NCBI GenBank assembly: GCA_964632305.1
Contig: CAZWBR010000013.1
Location: 1 to 64,000 of the forward strand
Length of the DNA stretch: 64,000 nucleotides
Direction: 5' to 3'
Source: CAZWBR01 sp964632305
GTDB taxonomy: Bacteria > Bacteroidota > Bacteroidia > Bacteroidales > Prolixibacteraceae
Shown here: in pieces, positions 1 through 8,025 of the stretch
Position numbering within the stretch: the first letter of the stretch is position 1
Layout of the letters: every line of letters starts with the position of its first letter
Notes under the pieces: model-generated
What the model was told of the DNA's origin: nothing
Seen by the model: only the letters and a program-made list of their open reading frames with translations
The model's database searches: none
Position numbers and translations under genes: made by a program

Positions 1-52
1 AACACGTCTGATTTTGGTTCAGAAGAGTCCAAGTTCGAGCCTTGGCAGGTCA
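1..52 (+). tRNA. tRNA-Gln (TTG anticodon), 5' end outside the window
   Basis: The visible part holds the anticodon arm (stem TCTGA/TCAGA, loop TTTTGGT, anticodon TTG at 14-16), the T arm (CCAAG/CTTGG around TTCGAGC) and the 3' acceptor strand CAGGTCA. The D arm and 5' acceptor strand are cut off by the window edge. Its anticodon stem matches that of the complete tRNA-Gln(CTG) downstream, so the two probably belong to one tRNA cluster. Confidence 0.9.
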
Positions 53-186
53 ACTTAATCAAACAAACGTTCTGATCAAGTTGATGGCGACTCAAGTCTT
101 GAATAGCTTTCACTGACAAGGCGGGAAGTTTATCCCGTGACCGTAGGAAAACGGGAAGCCTTGGCAGGTCAACTTAATCAAACAAA
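38..186 (+). repeat. 30-bp direct repeat of the tRNA-Gln 3' end (copies at 38-67 and 157-186)
   Basis: The last 15 bases of tRNA-Gln(TTG) plus the following 15 bases are repeated exactly at 157-186. The start-to-start distance is 119 bp. The 89 bp between the copies contain a small hairpin (GCGGGA/TCCCG near 121-136) but no tRNA that I can fold. This is the arrangement left by integration at a tRNA 3' end, or by a local duplication within a tRNA cluster. No integrase is in view. Confidence 0.85.
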
Positions 187-195
187 AGACATTAT

Positions 196-268
196 TGTCC
201 TGTGGTGTAATTGGCAACACGTCTGATTCTGGATCAGAAGAGTTCAGGTTCGAAACCTGACAGGACAA
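196..268 (+). tRNA. tRNA-Gln (CTG anticodon)
   Basis: A complete cloverleaf can be drawn: acceptor TGTCCTG/CAGGACA, anticodon stem TCTGA/TCAGA with loop TTCTGGA (anticodon CTG at 229-231), T stem TCAGG/CCTGA around TTCGAAA, and discriminator A at 268. CCA is not encoded. A terminator follows immediately. Confidence 0.93.
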
Positions 269-277
269 CAAAAACTC

Positions 278-313
278 AACCACTTTCGATTTGTTTCGGA
301 GGTGGTTTTTTAT
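278..313 (+). terminator. Rho-independent terminator after the tRNA-Gln genes
   Basis: AACCAC (278-283) pairs with GTGGTT (302-307), followed by a run of T. It begins 10 bases after the tRNA and closes the tRNA transcript. Confidence 0.75.
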
Positions 314-698
314 TGTACCCGGGTCATGGCAGCAATTCTGAGGTTCAATTGATATTTCAGGTGGATTAGAAGATTTCATCCAAAATCCTTACGCTTTGGA
401 AAAGCGTCTTCATCTGAGATCCGGGAGTATTCAAATAAGTGTGCCATTCCCCCGATAGACAGATGTTGTTTCTTGCTGATCTCTTGGGTTCGGTTTAAGA
501 TGTTAGGTTTGGTTTATATAAAAAATATGAAGGTTGCTTGATGTGGGCTTTATACTTCTTCGAAGGTCGGAAAAGTTTCAATAAGGTTCTATTCCTTAAT
601 TTTTGAATCTCTGCTGTACGGGAAAATGCAGGAAGTTCTTCGCTCCAATCAAACGAGAACCGACTGATTGTTATTTTGAGAACCTACCCCAGGAAAAT

Positions 699-817
699 GG
701 GGCATGATGTGTTAGTGACAGGAAGATATTTAATAGTCGGGGCGCGACCTGGAGTCGCACTCCGACTTAATGCGCTGCTGTCATTGGTATTGACGCAAAG
801 CGGAAAGAGGAATCTCA
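699..817. repeat. Dispersed intergenic repeat, copy 1 (hairpin core plus TGTCATTGG...AATCTCA box)
   Basis: The stretch starting GGGCATGATGTG, the core GGGGCGCGACC-TGGAG-TCGCACTCCG (739-764) and TGTCATTGG (779-787) all recur in the same order at 4892-4987. The core can form a short hairpin (GGAG/CTCC). The right end (TGTCATTGG ... AATCTCA, 779-817) resembles a second repeat type also seen near 27745. The rest of the 314-923 gene-free stretch shows nothing else that I can identify. Confidence 0.7.
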
Positions 818-923
818 ATTATCTTTTTACTAATGCTGTGAATAGTTCGCTTCCGACTATTCCGGGATGGGAGGCCCTTTTATCCTATGGCCCCCACTAT
901 TTCCTTCACCTTATCGGGTCGAC

Positions 924-3635
924 TTATTCAGAGGCCATATTTTCAAATATCTTATAGATCTCCACCAGGAGAAAAGTACCGGCCGATGCGGCGAGTGAGA
1001 CCCAAATCCAGTGTCCGCCAAGCGGTGTGGTATGGAATATCTGGTTCATGAAAGGCACATAGGTCACGAAGACCTGGAGCGCCACCATTGAGCCAACTCC
1101 AGGCAATAGCATTGGATTCGATTTGAGGCTCAGATATTTAAAGGCGCTTTTTGTGGAACGGCAACTGAACAGGTAGAAAATACCGCCGCCAACAATCGTG
1201 TTCACGACCACGGTACGGGCCGTCTCGATGGTCTCTCCTTCCCATTTGAAAACATATTGATAGAGCAGGAAGGAGGCAACAGTCATTAAGGTGCCCACGA
1301 AGACGGTTCGCCAGATTATCTTATTGGAAAGAATAGGGGCGGAACTGTCGCGGGGAGGTCTGTTCATTATGCCGGGAAGCTGTGGCTCGAAAGCCAGCGT
1401 TAATCCAAGAACTCCGGCCATGGTCATGTTGATCCAGAGGATCTGGCTGGGCAGGATGGGCAGTTCGAGGTTGAGGAATACCGAGGCCAGGATAACCAGT
1501 CCGATGCCGATATTGGTCGGAAGGGTCCACATGATAATCTTGATCAGGTTATCGTAAACGGCGCGTCCCTCCTCGACGGCGGCATAGATGGAGGCGAAAT
1601 TATCGTCGGTGAGGACGATGTCGGCGGCCTCTTTCGATACATCGGTACCGGTGATGGCCATAGCCACCCCTATGTTGGCTTGTTTGAGCGCGGGGGCATC
1701 GTTCACCCCGTCGCCGGTCATGGCTACAATATTCTGTTTTGATTGCAGGAGCCTGACCAGCCTGAATTTTTGTTCAGGGGTAACCCGGGCAAATACTTTA
1801 AGGGTAGACAGGTGTTGCAGTAAAGTCTTGTCGTCCATCTCTTCCAGTTCTTTTCCTGAAAGATGGGTCAGCGCGCCGGCTCCGGCCTCGGGATCCATCA
1901 GCCCGATCTGTTCGCCGATGGCGACGGCCGTCAGAACATGATCGCCGGTAATCATCTTTACATCGATGCCGGCCTTCTTGCAGTAGGCCACACTCTCGAT
2001 CACCTCCTGGCGGGGAGGATCGATCATCCCCTGGAGCCCGATAACGGTCAGGTTATTCTCGAGATGCCCGTGATCGAGGCGCGCGATCGTGCCATCCAGC
2101 GTTGTGCGGGCGATGGCCAGTACCCTGATCCCTTTACGGGATAGGGAGGCCGCGGCCTCAGTGAGGGCTTTTTTGTCGATCGCGATGGTTTTACCCTCCT
2201 CGTCCAGCATCGAGTTACTGCGCTGAAGAACAGCTTCGATCGATCCTTTCACAAAGACAATCTTATGATGGTCCAACTGGTGGAGGGTGGCCATATACTG
2301 GTATTGCGATTCGAAAGGAATGGCGTCGGTACGGGGCATCTCTTTCAGCATCTCCCCGTAGGTGAAACCGGCCTTTTGAGCGGCCACAATCAGCGCTCCC
2401 TCGGTGGGGTCGCCCTGTATGTCGTGAACTCCGTCGATCTGTACCAACTGACTGTCGTTGCAGAGCAATCCCGCGATAAGGCATTCACGCAGGGCCGGCG
2501 AACGGGCTATGTCGATCGTTTTGTTGTCCAAGGTGATATCTCCTTCGGGGAGATAGCCGGTCCCATCCACATCATACATTTGTCCTCCGGCAAAGATATG
2601 TTTCACGGTCATCTGGTTCTTGGTGATGGTGCCGGTCTTGTCGGAACAGATTACGGTGGTACTGCCCAGAGTCTCTACAGCGGGGAGCTTCCGAATAATG
2701 ACCTTACGCCGGGCCATACGCGAAACGCCGATGGCCAGGGTAATGGTTATGGCCGCGGGTAATCCTTCGGGAATAGCGCCCACGGCCAGGGCAATACTCT
2801 GTAAAAGCGATTGCTGCGTTAGTTCCCCTTCGCGGAGATAGCCTATGGCAATAGCGACCAGGGCGAAGCCAATGATCACGTAAGTGATGGTCTTGCTGAA
2901 TTCCTGGAATTTAACCGTCAGAGGGGTGGCCAGCGAATCGGTATGTTTGAGCATTTGGGAGATCTTCCCTATTTCGGTGGTGTCGCCTGTTTCAACGACC
3001 ACCCCGGTCGCCTGTCCGTAGGTGACCAGCGTGGAGGCATAGACCATGTTGGTCCGGTCGGCTAACTGGGTCTTCTCATCCAGTAATATATCTGCATTTT
3101 TTTCAACCGGGGCCGACTCTCCGGTCAATACCCCTTCTACTACCTGGAGGTCACGGTTTTTTACCAACCTCATATCGGCAGGGACTTTCGCCCCTGAGGA
3201 GAGCAGGACCACATCGCCGGGAATGAGCTCCCGGGCATCAATCACCTGGGTGGACCCGTCGCGGATCACCGTGGCGTTGGTCACCAAAGATCCGGAGAGC
3301 GAGCTGATCGCCTTCTCGGCTTTATCTTCCTGGATAAACCCGATGATGGCATTGATCAGCACCACCCCGTAGATGATGATGGAATCCACGACGCTTCCCA
3401 TCAGTAAAGCTACCGTGGCCGAGAAGATCAGGATATAGATCAGCGGATTATGGAACTGAAGCAGGAACCTGATCAGGGCGCTCTTCCGTTTGATGGGAGC
3501 AATGATGTTTTTCCCGTACTTGGCCTGTCTGTTTATCACTTCCTCGGGGCTAAGTCCTTTCTCCAAATCGATTTGAAGCCTTTCGCAAACCTCTTTGCCG
3601 GATATGCTATGCCATGATTGACCAACTGAATTCAT
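924..3635 (-). CDS. Cation-translocating P-type ATPase (P2 subfamily)
   Basis: An ATP-driven inner-membrane cation pump of 903 residues, the usual P2-type length. It has an N-terminal cation-ATPase domain, the actuator domain, a GAIPEGLP segment in M4 (about residue 285), the phosphorylation motif CSDKTGT with Asp332, the HAD hinge TGDGVNDAP near residue 634 and a C-terminal membrane block. The M4 motif resembles Ca2+ pumps (PEGLP). In M6, however, the segment reads WINMTMAGVLG where SERCA/PMCA pumps have an Asp after N-x-x-x, so the ion cannot be assigned as Ca2+ with confidence. The gene stands alone. Its stop is preceded on the genome by the repeat-bearing gap 314-923, and its promoter side faces the palindromic array at 3932-4029. 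Confidence 0.93.
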   Translation of the reverse strand: MNSVGQSWHSISGKEVCERLQIDLEKGLSPEEVINRQAKYGKNIIAPIKRKSALIRFLLQFHNPLIYILIFSATVALLMGSVVDSIIIYGVVLINAIIGFIQEDKAEKAISSLSGSLVTNATVIRDGSTQVIDARELIPGDVVLLSSGAKVPADMRLVKNRDLQVVEGVLTGESAPVEKNADILLDEKTQLADRTNMVYASTLVTYGQATGVVVETGDTTEIGKISQMLKHTDSLATPLTVKFQEFSKTITYVIIGFALVAIAIGYLREGELTQQSLLQSIALAVGAIPEGLPAAITITLAIGVSRMARRKVIIRKLPAVETLGSTTVICSDKTGTITKNQMTVKHIFAGGQMYDVDGTGYLPEGDITLDNKTIDIARSPALRECLIAGLLCNDSQLVQIDGVHDIQGDPTEGALIVAAQKAGFTYGEMLKEMPRTDAIPFESQYQYMATLHQLDHHKIVFVKGSIEAVLQRSNSMLDEEGKTIAIDKKALTEAAASLSRKGIRVLAIARTTLDGTIARLDHGHLENNLTVIGLQGMIDPPRQEVIESVAYCKKAGIDVKMITGDHVLTAVAIGEQIGLMDPEAGAGALTHLSGKELEEMDDKTLLQHLSTLKVFARVTPEQKFRLVRLLQSKQNIVAMTGDGVNDAPALKQANIGVAMAITGTDVSKEAADIVLTDDNFASIYAAVEEGRAVYDNLIKIIMWTLPTNIGIGLVILASVFLNLELPILPSQILWINMTMAGVLGLTLAFEPQLPGIMNRPPRDSSAPILSNKIIWRTVFVGTLMTVASFLLYQYVFKWEGETIETARTVVVNTIVGGGIFYLFSCRSTKSAFKYLSLKSNPMLLPGVGSMVALQVFVTYVPFMNQIFHTTPLGGHWIWVSLAASAGTFLLVEIYKIFENMASE

Positions 3636-3931
3636 GATCTGCTTTTATTTATTGATACGAACAATTTACAACCTGTAAAAATAGTGAATCGGAACGTGAA
3701 TTCTTCCGTTTTTTGCATTAATCCCGATAGAATTTGTCGCCGGGGATCTTTCCTTTTATCCGGTAGCTGTTACCTTTTGCAAGGATAGGCGCAACGATCG
3801 ATGCGGAAAGATTACGATCAATGTTTATCGCCCGAAAGGGGACGTCCGGCGATCGGCAAAGGCCTTCAGGCGACCTCCTGTTTTTTGTACCGATTGATTC
3901 CGGGCGTAACTCCTGTGTGGGGAATATTTTC

Positions 3932-4029
3932 TCCGGACTTACCGGTTCGTTTCCGTTACCTTCCTGTTACGTTTCTCTATGGTAGCATACAGGAACCATA
4001 CAGATACCATAGAGAAACCATACAGAAAG
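3932..4029. repeat. Palindromic 11-bp unit array A (4 units, 4-nt spacer, 4 inverted units)
   Basis: A TCCGGA hexamer (3932-3937) is followed by four 11-bp units (3938-3981: CTTACCGGTTC, GTTTCCGTTAC, CTTCCTGTTAC, GTTTCTCTATG), spacer GTAG, then four inverted-sense units (3986-4029: CATACAGGAAC, CATACAGATAC, CATAGAGAAAC, CATACAGAAAG). One left unit and one right unit are exact reverse complements. The array lies in the 589-bp gap between divergent genes. The rest of that gap (3636-3931, 4030-4224) shows no gene that I can support. Confidence 0.85.
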
Positions 4030-4224
4030 CCTTGACTTGATCCTTCTTTAACAGGTCCCATTCAGGGTAAATAGTCAGTACAATTCTTATGAAAAATCTT
4101 TCCGGTCGTTTTTTAATATTGAAGGGAAAGGGTGCGGGATGGGTGAAAGAACGATGGCCGGGAAAGATTATGGGGTCGGGAATTAAAATTGGTCGGATTG
4201 TCGTAATTTTAAGGGGCGAAACCC

Positions 4225-4824
4225 GTGGAATATAATGTTATGCTGCCGAATTTGTCCGATCCGCCGCTGCCCTTTATCTTTAATGCGCTGAAGCATCACT
4301 TGCCGGTGATCCGATTGGTGATTGAGCAGGTGCGGAGTGATGCCGCTCTGGCGGAAGAGGCCTTCGGCCTGCTGGAAAACGTCGGGGCGCCGGCCACCGA
4401 TATTTATACCGGGGCGTTGACCGTGGATCAGATTCGTGAAGAGATTGTCGCTCAGCTTCAGCAGCAGGGACGGTTTGATCTGAAAGGGTATTCGGAATGG
4501 TTAGCGGGGTCGGGGAGGGGTTACCGCTTTCTTGATCTCTCCGACGGTTCGCGCTGGCTCTTCAGGTTGGGCGGGAAGCCCGGCCGTTACATCCATTTCC
4601 ATCCGGCCAAGTATTCGCCGCTTAGCTTCCGGGTCAGGGGATCGACCCTGAAGAGCGCGGTCGCGGTGATGGTTTGTTTCCCTGAGGTGAGGCACTTTAG
4701 TCTTGAGCAGATCAACCGGGTCAGGCAGCAGCGGTTGGGACTCTCGCCGGTGAAGTCGGTGGCTGAGGATCGGGGCATCGGCAAGCTGCTGAAGATATTG
4801 CAGGACTCTGATGGGACCCTGTGA
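4225..4824 (+). CDS. Conserved-looking hypothetical protein
   Basis: I do not recognise a family. The product is 199 residues, without signal peptide or membrane segment, so probably cytoplasmic. The N-terminal 65 residues look helical and acidic. The middle (residues 80-150) alternates hydrophobic and charged residues around GRGYRFLDLSDGSRW and a GRYIHFHPAKYSP stretch. The C-terminus is basic and helical. The start is GTG at 4225 behind AAGGGGCG; an in-frame ATG at 4240 is the alternative. Coding character is supported by codon use like its neighbours and by the length without stops. It stands alone between two repeat-bearing gaps. Confidence 0.7.
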   Translation: MEYNVMLPNLSDPPLPFIFNALKHHLPVIRLVIEQVRSDAALAEEAFGLLENVGAPATDIYTGALTVDQIREEIVAQLQQQGRFDLKGYSEWLAGSGRGYRFLDLSDGSRWLFRLGGKPGRYIHFHPAKYSPLSFRVRGSTLKSAVAVMVCFPEVRHFSLEQINRVRQQRLGLSPVKSVAEDRGIGKLLKILQDSDGTL

Positions 4825-4891
4825 TGGACTTCTGCCTTTCGTGTTATATCCTAACCCTGAAGACGGAAACTTTCCGGGAATCCAACTTTTA

Positions 4892-4987
4892 GGGCATGAT
4901 GTGATAATGGCCGAAAAAAAATATGATAGCCGGGGCGCGACCCGGAGACGCACTCCGGGTTACTATAGCCCAAATTCTGTCATCGGT
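4892..4987. repeat. Dispersed intergenic repeat, copy 2
   Basis: It contains GGGCATGATGTG (4892-4903), the core GGGGCGCGACCCGGAGACG (4932-4950) and TCATCGGT (4980-4987), in the same order and nearly the same spacing as the copy at 699-788. The core forms a clean hairpin, CCCGGAG-acgca-CTCCGGG. It sits between two convergent genes. Confidence 0.72.
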
Positions 4988-5030
4988 GGGAAGGAGGCTT
5001 GCCGACCGTAAAGAGACGACAGGGATATTT

Positions 5031-5453
5031 CTATTCGATAAAACCCTTTTCCCTTTTTTTTGCCTCATCGGTAAAGAGGGCCATGCCGGTTTTCATCTTG
5101 CTGAAAGAGAGTTTGCGGTAAAAATCTTCCTTGCCGGGCGAGGCATAGAGGATAAAATTACAGCCGGGGAGTTGTTGGGTCAGGTTTTGGATAATACGTT
5201 TTCCGATCCCCTTTCCCTGGAATTCGGGTTTCACGGCAATGTCGTAGATGGCAGCCTGGCATACCCGGTCGGAGACGGCGCGGCCAAAACCGACCATCGT
5301 GCTTTCCTGGAAAATAAAGACGACAGCCTGGCTGTTCTCAAAGATTTTTTGTTCTTTTTCGGCAGGGTGAAAGGCCATGCCAACGGTCTGTAAAGTTCGG
5401 GAGACTTCGTCCCAGTCGATGTTTAGTGTGTTTTGCTGAAGGATTAATTCCAT
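5031..5453 (-). CDS. GNAT family N-acetyltransferase
   Basis: A probable acetyl-CoA-dependent N-acetyltransferase of 140 residues, cytoplasmic. The acetyl-CoA-binding motif A reads YDIAVKPEFQGKGIGKRII (about residues 70-88), with the Q-x-x-G-x-G pyrophosphate loop. A C-terminal FYRKLSF segment matches the usual motif B end (FY-x-x-x-GF). The substrate cannot be read from sequence. Transcribed in the same direction as the VOC gene at 5538-5936, 84 bp upstream of it in transcription order. Confidence 0.88.
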   Translation of the reverse strand: MELILQQNTLNIDWDEVSRTLQTVGMAFHPAEKEQKIFENSQAVVFIFQESTMVGFGRAVSDRVCQAAIYDIAVKPEFQGKGIGKRIIQNLTQQLPGCNFILYASPGKEDFYRKLSFSKMKTGMALFTDEAKKREKGFIE

Positions 5454-5537
5454 AAGACGTTTCTGTTATTCATCACACAAAAATAGGCATAAGAAGCTTA
5501 TGCCTAATCTTTAAACGGGAGGAGTTTTAATGTAAAT

Positions 5538-5936
5538 TTAATTCTGCGAATGAAGTGCGACGGAATTTCCTTCCGTATCCAGAATAAAGGCAAAGTAGCC
5601 GATCTCCGGGTTGATGAGCGTTTTGGGGATTGATATTTTACCACCCGCTTTTTCGACACGGTCCAGGACCAATTGAAGGTCGGGGTTCGCGTTAAAATAG
5701 ACGACTGTCCCCTTCGCGCTGGGTTCATACGCGGGATGTTTGACCAATGCCCCTGATATCAGGTTTTTTGAACTGTCGGAAGGGAACATGGTCATCAGGC
5801 ATTCGGGCATTTCCATTGGTTCCATTTTGATTTCGAAGATGGTTTCGTAGAATTTTACGGCCCGCTCCATATCGTTAACCGGGATCTCGAACCAGTTGAT
5901 CGCGTTGGTTTCACTACTCATCTTGTCCATTGTCAT
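5538..5936 (-). CDS. VOC (glyoxalase/bleomycin resistance) family protein
   Basis: A 132-residue vicinal-oxygen-chelate fold protein. Residues from about 13 read NWFEIPVNDMERAVKFYETIF, the typical first beta-alpha unit, and the C-terminus ends PEIGYFAFILDTEGNSVALH, the typical last strand with its Glu-Gly-N element. This subtype usually lacks an assigned reaction. The first methionine is followed by others at residues 3 and 6, so the exact start is uncertain. It may be co-transcribed with the downstream GNAT gene. Confidence 0.88.
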   Translation of the reverse strand: MTMDKMSSETNAINWFEIPVNDMERAVKFYETIFEIKMEPMEMPECLMTMFPSDSSKNLISGALVKHPAYEPSAKGTVVYFNANPDLQLVLDRVEKAGGKISIPKTLINPEIGYFAFILDTEGNSVALHSQN

Positions 5937-6041
5937 TATTTGTTAGTGCGTAAAATGGGAAAGAAAATGAATCATGCTGGTTTTTACGAAGATTTACCGG
6001 CGTCGTTTCTCTTTTTATACTGTTTAAGAACAACTTTTCGG

Positions 6042-7229
6042 TTATTCAATCGCGATATTGAAACTGTCCCAGAAGCTCTTGTTGAAAGGTTTTTCAGAGT
6101 AGTAATCGCGGCTTTTGAGTAGTTCGGGATTGGTGGTATTCGTGTTGGTCGGGATCAGATAGCTTTCGTTTTCCGTTGTTTTGTCCATTCCGGTCAGGGG
6201 ATCCCTGAGGAGAGTCCGGCTCACCGATTTGATATAGGCCGGAAGGTATTTGCCGTTTATCTTTTTGTAGGTGGTTGTAATTTCATGCTCGGCAGTAGTC
6301 TTGGCTGCCGTGGTTTCCGGCGGGGAGGCGATGGTCCATCCCTGGGTGCTCGGGTCAACAGACCTGATCCATAGCTCATTTTTCAGGATGGCATGATCGT
6401 TCTTCGAGATATAGAGCTTTCCCTTGTACGATTGAACATGGTAAATGCCGGTACGGTCGAACGATGGGTTGTTCAGCGAATAGTTAATGACCCAAACCGG
6501 GACCCCTTCATAGCTTGTGGTCACATCGGACGAGAGATCGTACTCTTTCAGAAAGGCCTTGTCGAGGATGTTACGACGGGTGCGGACGATATCGCAGTTG
6601 AGCAGGTTGTCCAACCGGTTGGTGCCGCCGGAGAGTGATTGTATCTCGAAGTTTCTGCGGCTTTCCCGGATGCGGTAATTGCGGTTGATCTGTTCCTTCG
6701 CGGGATTTTCGCGATGGTAACCCGAAGCATCGGAGATTTCCACGATGGCCTCGTCGACCCGGAGAGGCTGGTTATTTACGGTCTGCTCGTTTTTGTAGTA
6801 AGCGGTCATAGCCAGCGCTTTTTGGGGATAGTTACGGTCGATGGCATCGATGGCGTCTTTGATGGCTTTGAAAAGTACCAGTGAATTGGCGCTTACATCG
6901 ATCACCCCGATATCATAGGCGGTGGGTTCGATCTCAATTTTCAAGCTCTCCTGCGCAAGGTTTTGCAGGTCGATCCGGAAGCCCTGATAGCCCACTGCCG
7001 AAGCAAAGAGAAGGCCGGAAGTCAGGTCGGCAGGTATCTTAAACTCGAAAAAGCCCTCCACATTACTGGCGGCCCCATAGTAAGTCCCCTCAATTCCAAC
7101 ATTGGCATAGGCCACCGGTTCCCCGCTTTTTTTATCGGTCACGCTTCCGCGGATGACTCTTGACTGCTGTGAATAAGATTGAAAAACAATAAACAGCAAC
7201 GCGAATGAAAGTATGAAGTTCCGTACCAT
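6042..7229 (-). CDS. Secreted protein with N-terminal carboxypeptidase-like regulatory domain
   Basis: The 395-residue product begins with a signal peptide (hydrophobic residues 5-18, ending SYSQQS), then a CarboxypepD_reg-like beta-sandwich (about residues 23-110: VIRGSVTDKKSGEPVAYANVGIEG ...). The remainder is a mixed region typical of Bacteroidota cell-envelope proteins that carry this domain in front of a conserved but uncharacterised C-terminal part. It is probably exported and envelope-associated. The function is unknown, and no catalytic motif was found. Divergent from the lipoprotein at 7341. Confidence 0.78.
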   Translation of the reverse strand: MVRNFILSFALLFIVFQSYSQQSRVIRGSVTDKKSGEPVAYANVGIEGTYYGAASNVEGFFEFKIPADLTSGLLFASAVGYQGFRIDLQNLAQESLKIEIEPTAYDIGVIDVSANSLVLFKAIKDAIDAIDRNYPQKALAMTAYYKNEQTVNNQPLRVDEAIVEISDASGYHRENPAKEQINRNYRIRESRRNFEIQSLSGGTNRLDNLLNCDIVRTRRNILDKAFLKEYDLSSDVTTSYEGVPVWVINYSLNNPSFDRTGIYHVQSYKGKLYISKNDHAILKNELWIRSVDPSTQGWTIASPPETTAAKTTAEHEITTTYKKINGKYLPAYIKSVSRTLLRDPLTGMDKTTENESYLIPTNTNTTNPELLKSRDYYSEKPFNKSFWDSFNIAIE

Positions 7230-7286
7230 GGCATTAAATTTCCCTAAAGATAGTAAAACGGCTTTTCTTTTTACTGAAAATCCGGT

Positions 7287-7314
7287 TTTGTGACGAGGGA
7301 AAATGCTATATTTG
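7287..7314 (+). promoter_or_regulatory. Candidate Bacteroidota promoter for the lipoprotein gene
   Basis: TTTG at 7287-7290 and TATATTTG (a TAnnTTTG -7 element) at 7307-7314. The spacing is a little shorter than the usual range. It would give a leader of about 20 bases before the ATG at 7341. Confidence 0.4.
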
Positions 7315-7340
7315 TTAAGTCAGACTTAAAATAATTAAAG

Positions 7341-7994
7341 ATGATTAAGATGAAGTCCGGTGTTTATGTGTTGATAGTCATTGCTTTGATTGTAATGACT
7401 TCCTGTGTTTCCAAGAAAAAATATCTGGATATGGAGTCGGCGAAGATTTCTGCTTCCAATCGGGTAGCCCAATTGACCAGGGAGGTGAGTGATCTGAACA
7501 AATCAGTCTCCGATCTGAAAGAAGAGTTCAACCGGATGAAAAATGAGCTGCATTTATCGAATGCCCAAAAGGATAGCTATATCGATTCGGTGAACCTGAA
7601 GATGACGGAAGTGGCTTCCGATCTTTCCGAACAACATGCTTCGATGAGCGATCAGCTTTATCTGATTCAGTCAGAAAAGCGGCAGTTAACATCGGCCCTT
7701 AGCCAGAAACAGGAGCTACTTGATGAGATGGCCGCCCGGATCAGTGAGAAGGAAAACGAGCTTTCAGCCTTAAAGCAAGAGGCCGCCGGATTAAAGTTTG
7801 ATCTGGATAATATGAAGGAATCGGCCGGGGCAAAGGATAATGAAATAAAAGCCTCGGGGGACCGGTTCGGGAAGCTTCAGGCAGAAGCCGATAAATACAA
7901 AAAGGAGATTGCCGCTCTGAAGAAACAGATCGCAACCAAAGATGCTGAGATTGAGAAGTTAAACAATAATGTCAATCTGTTGAAAAAACAGTAG
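7341..7994 (+). CDS. Coiled-coil lipoprotein
   Basis: The 217-residue product has a lipoprotein signal (hydrophobic residues 6-20, ending MTSC with Cys22 as lipidation site). After it comes an almost unbroken coiled coil from about residue 30 to the end, rich in Glu, Lys, Asp and Leu with heptad-like spacing. No globular domain follows. In other Bacteroidota such N-terminal modules are often joined to an OmpA domain; here that domain is absent, and the reading frame ends cleanly at TAG. It is probably a periplasm-facing envelope spacer or scaffold. Confidence 0.75.
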   Translation: MIKMKSGVYVLIVIALIVMTSCVSKKKYLDMESAKISASNRVAQLTREVSDLNKSVSDLKEEFNRMKNELHLSNAQKDSYIDSVNLKMTEVASDLSEQHASMSDQLYLIQSEKRQLTSALSQKQELLDEMAARISEKENELSALKQEAAGLKFDLDNMKESAGAKDNEIKASGDRFGKLQAEADKYKKEIAALKKQIATKDAEIEKLNNNVNLLKKQ

Positions 7995-8025
7995 TTGGCC
8001 TTATGGTTTGGCGTCGGTTTCCAGC

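Noticed and set aside
68..195. Third tRNA gene between the two tRNA-Gln genes
   Set aside because: Only the 3' acceptor strand is present. No matching 5' strand, D arm or anticodon arm can be folded.
676..957. 93-codon plus-strand reading frame
   Set aside because: It spans the dispersed repeat and overlaps the end of the ATPase gene; it looks like repeat-derived, non-coding sequence.
3938..4029. CRISPR array or ordinary minisatellite
   Set aside because: The units are only 11 bp, contiguous with no unique spacers, and switch orientation at the centre. No cas genes are present. The layout is palindromic rather than head-to-tail.
3801..4040. 79-codon plus-strand reading frame
   Set aside because: It runs through the 11-bp palindromic array and has no ribosome-binding signal or recognisable protein pattern.
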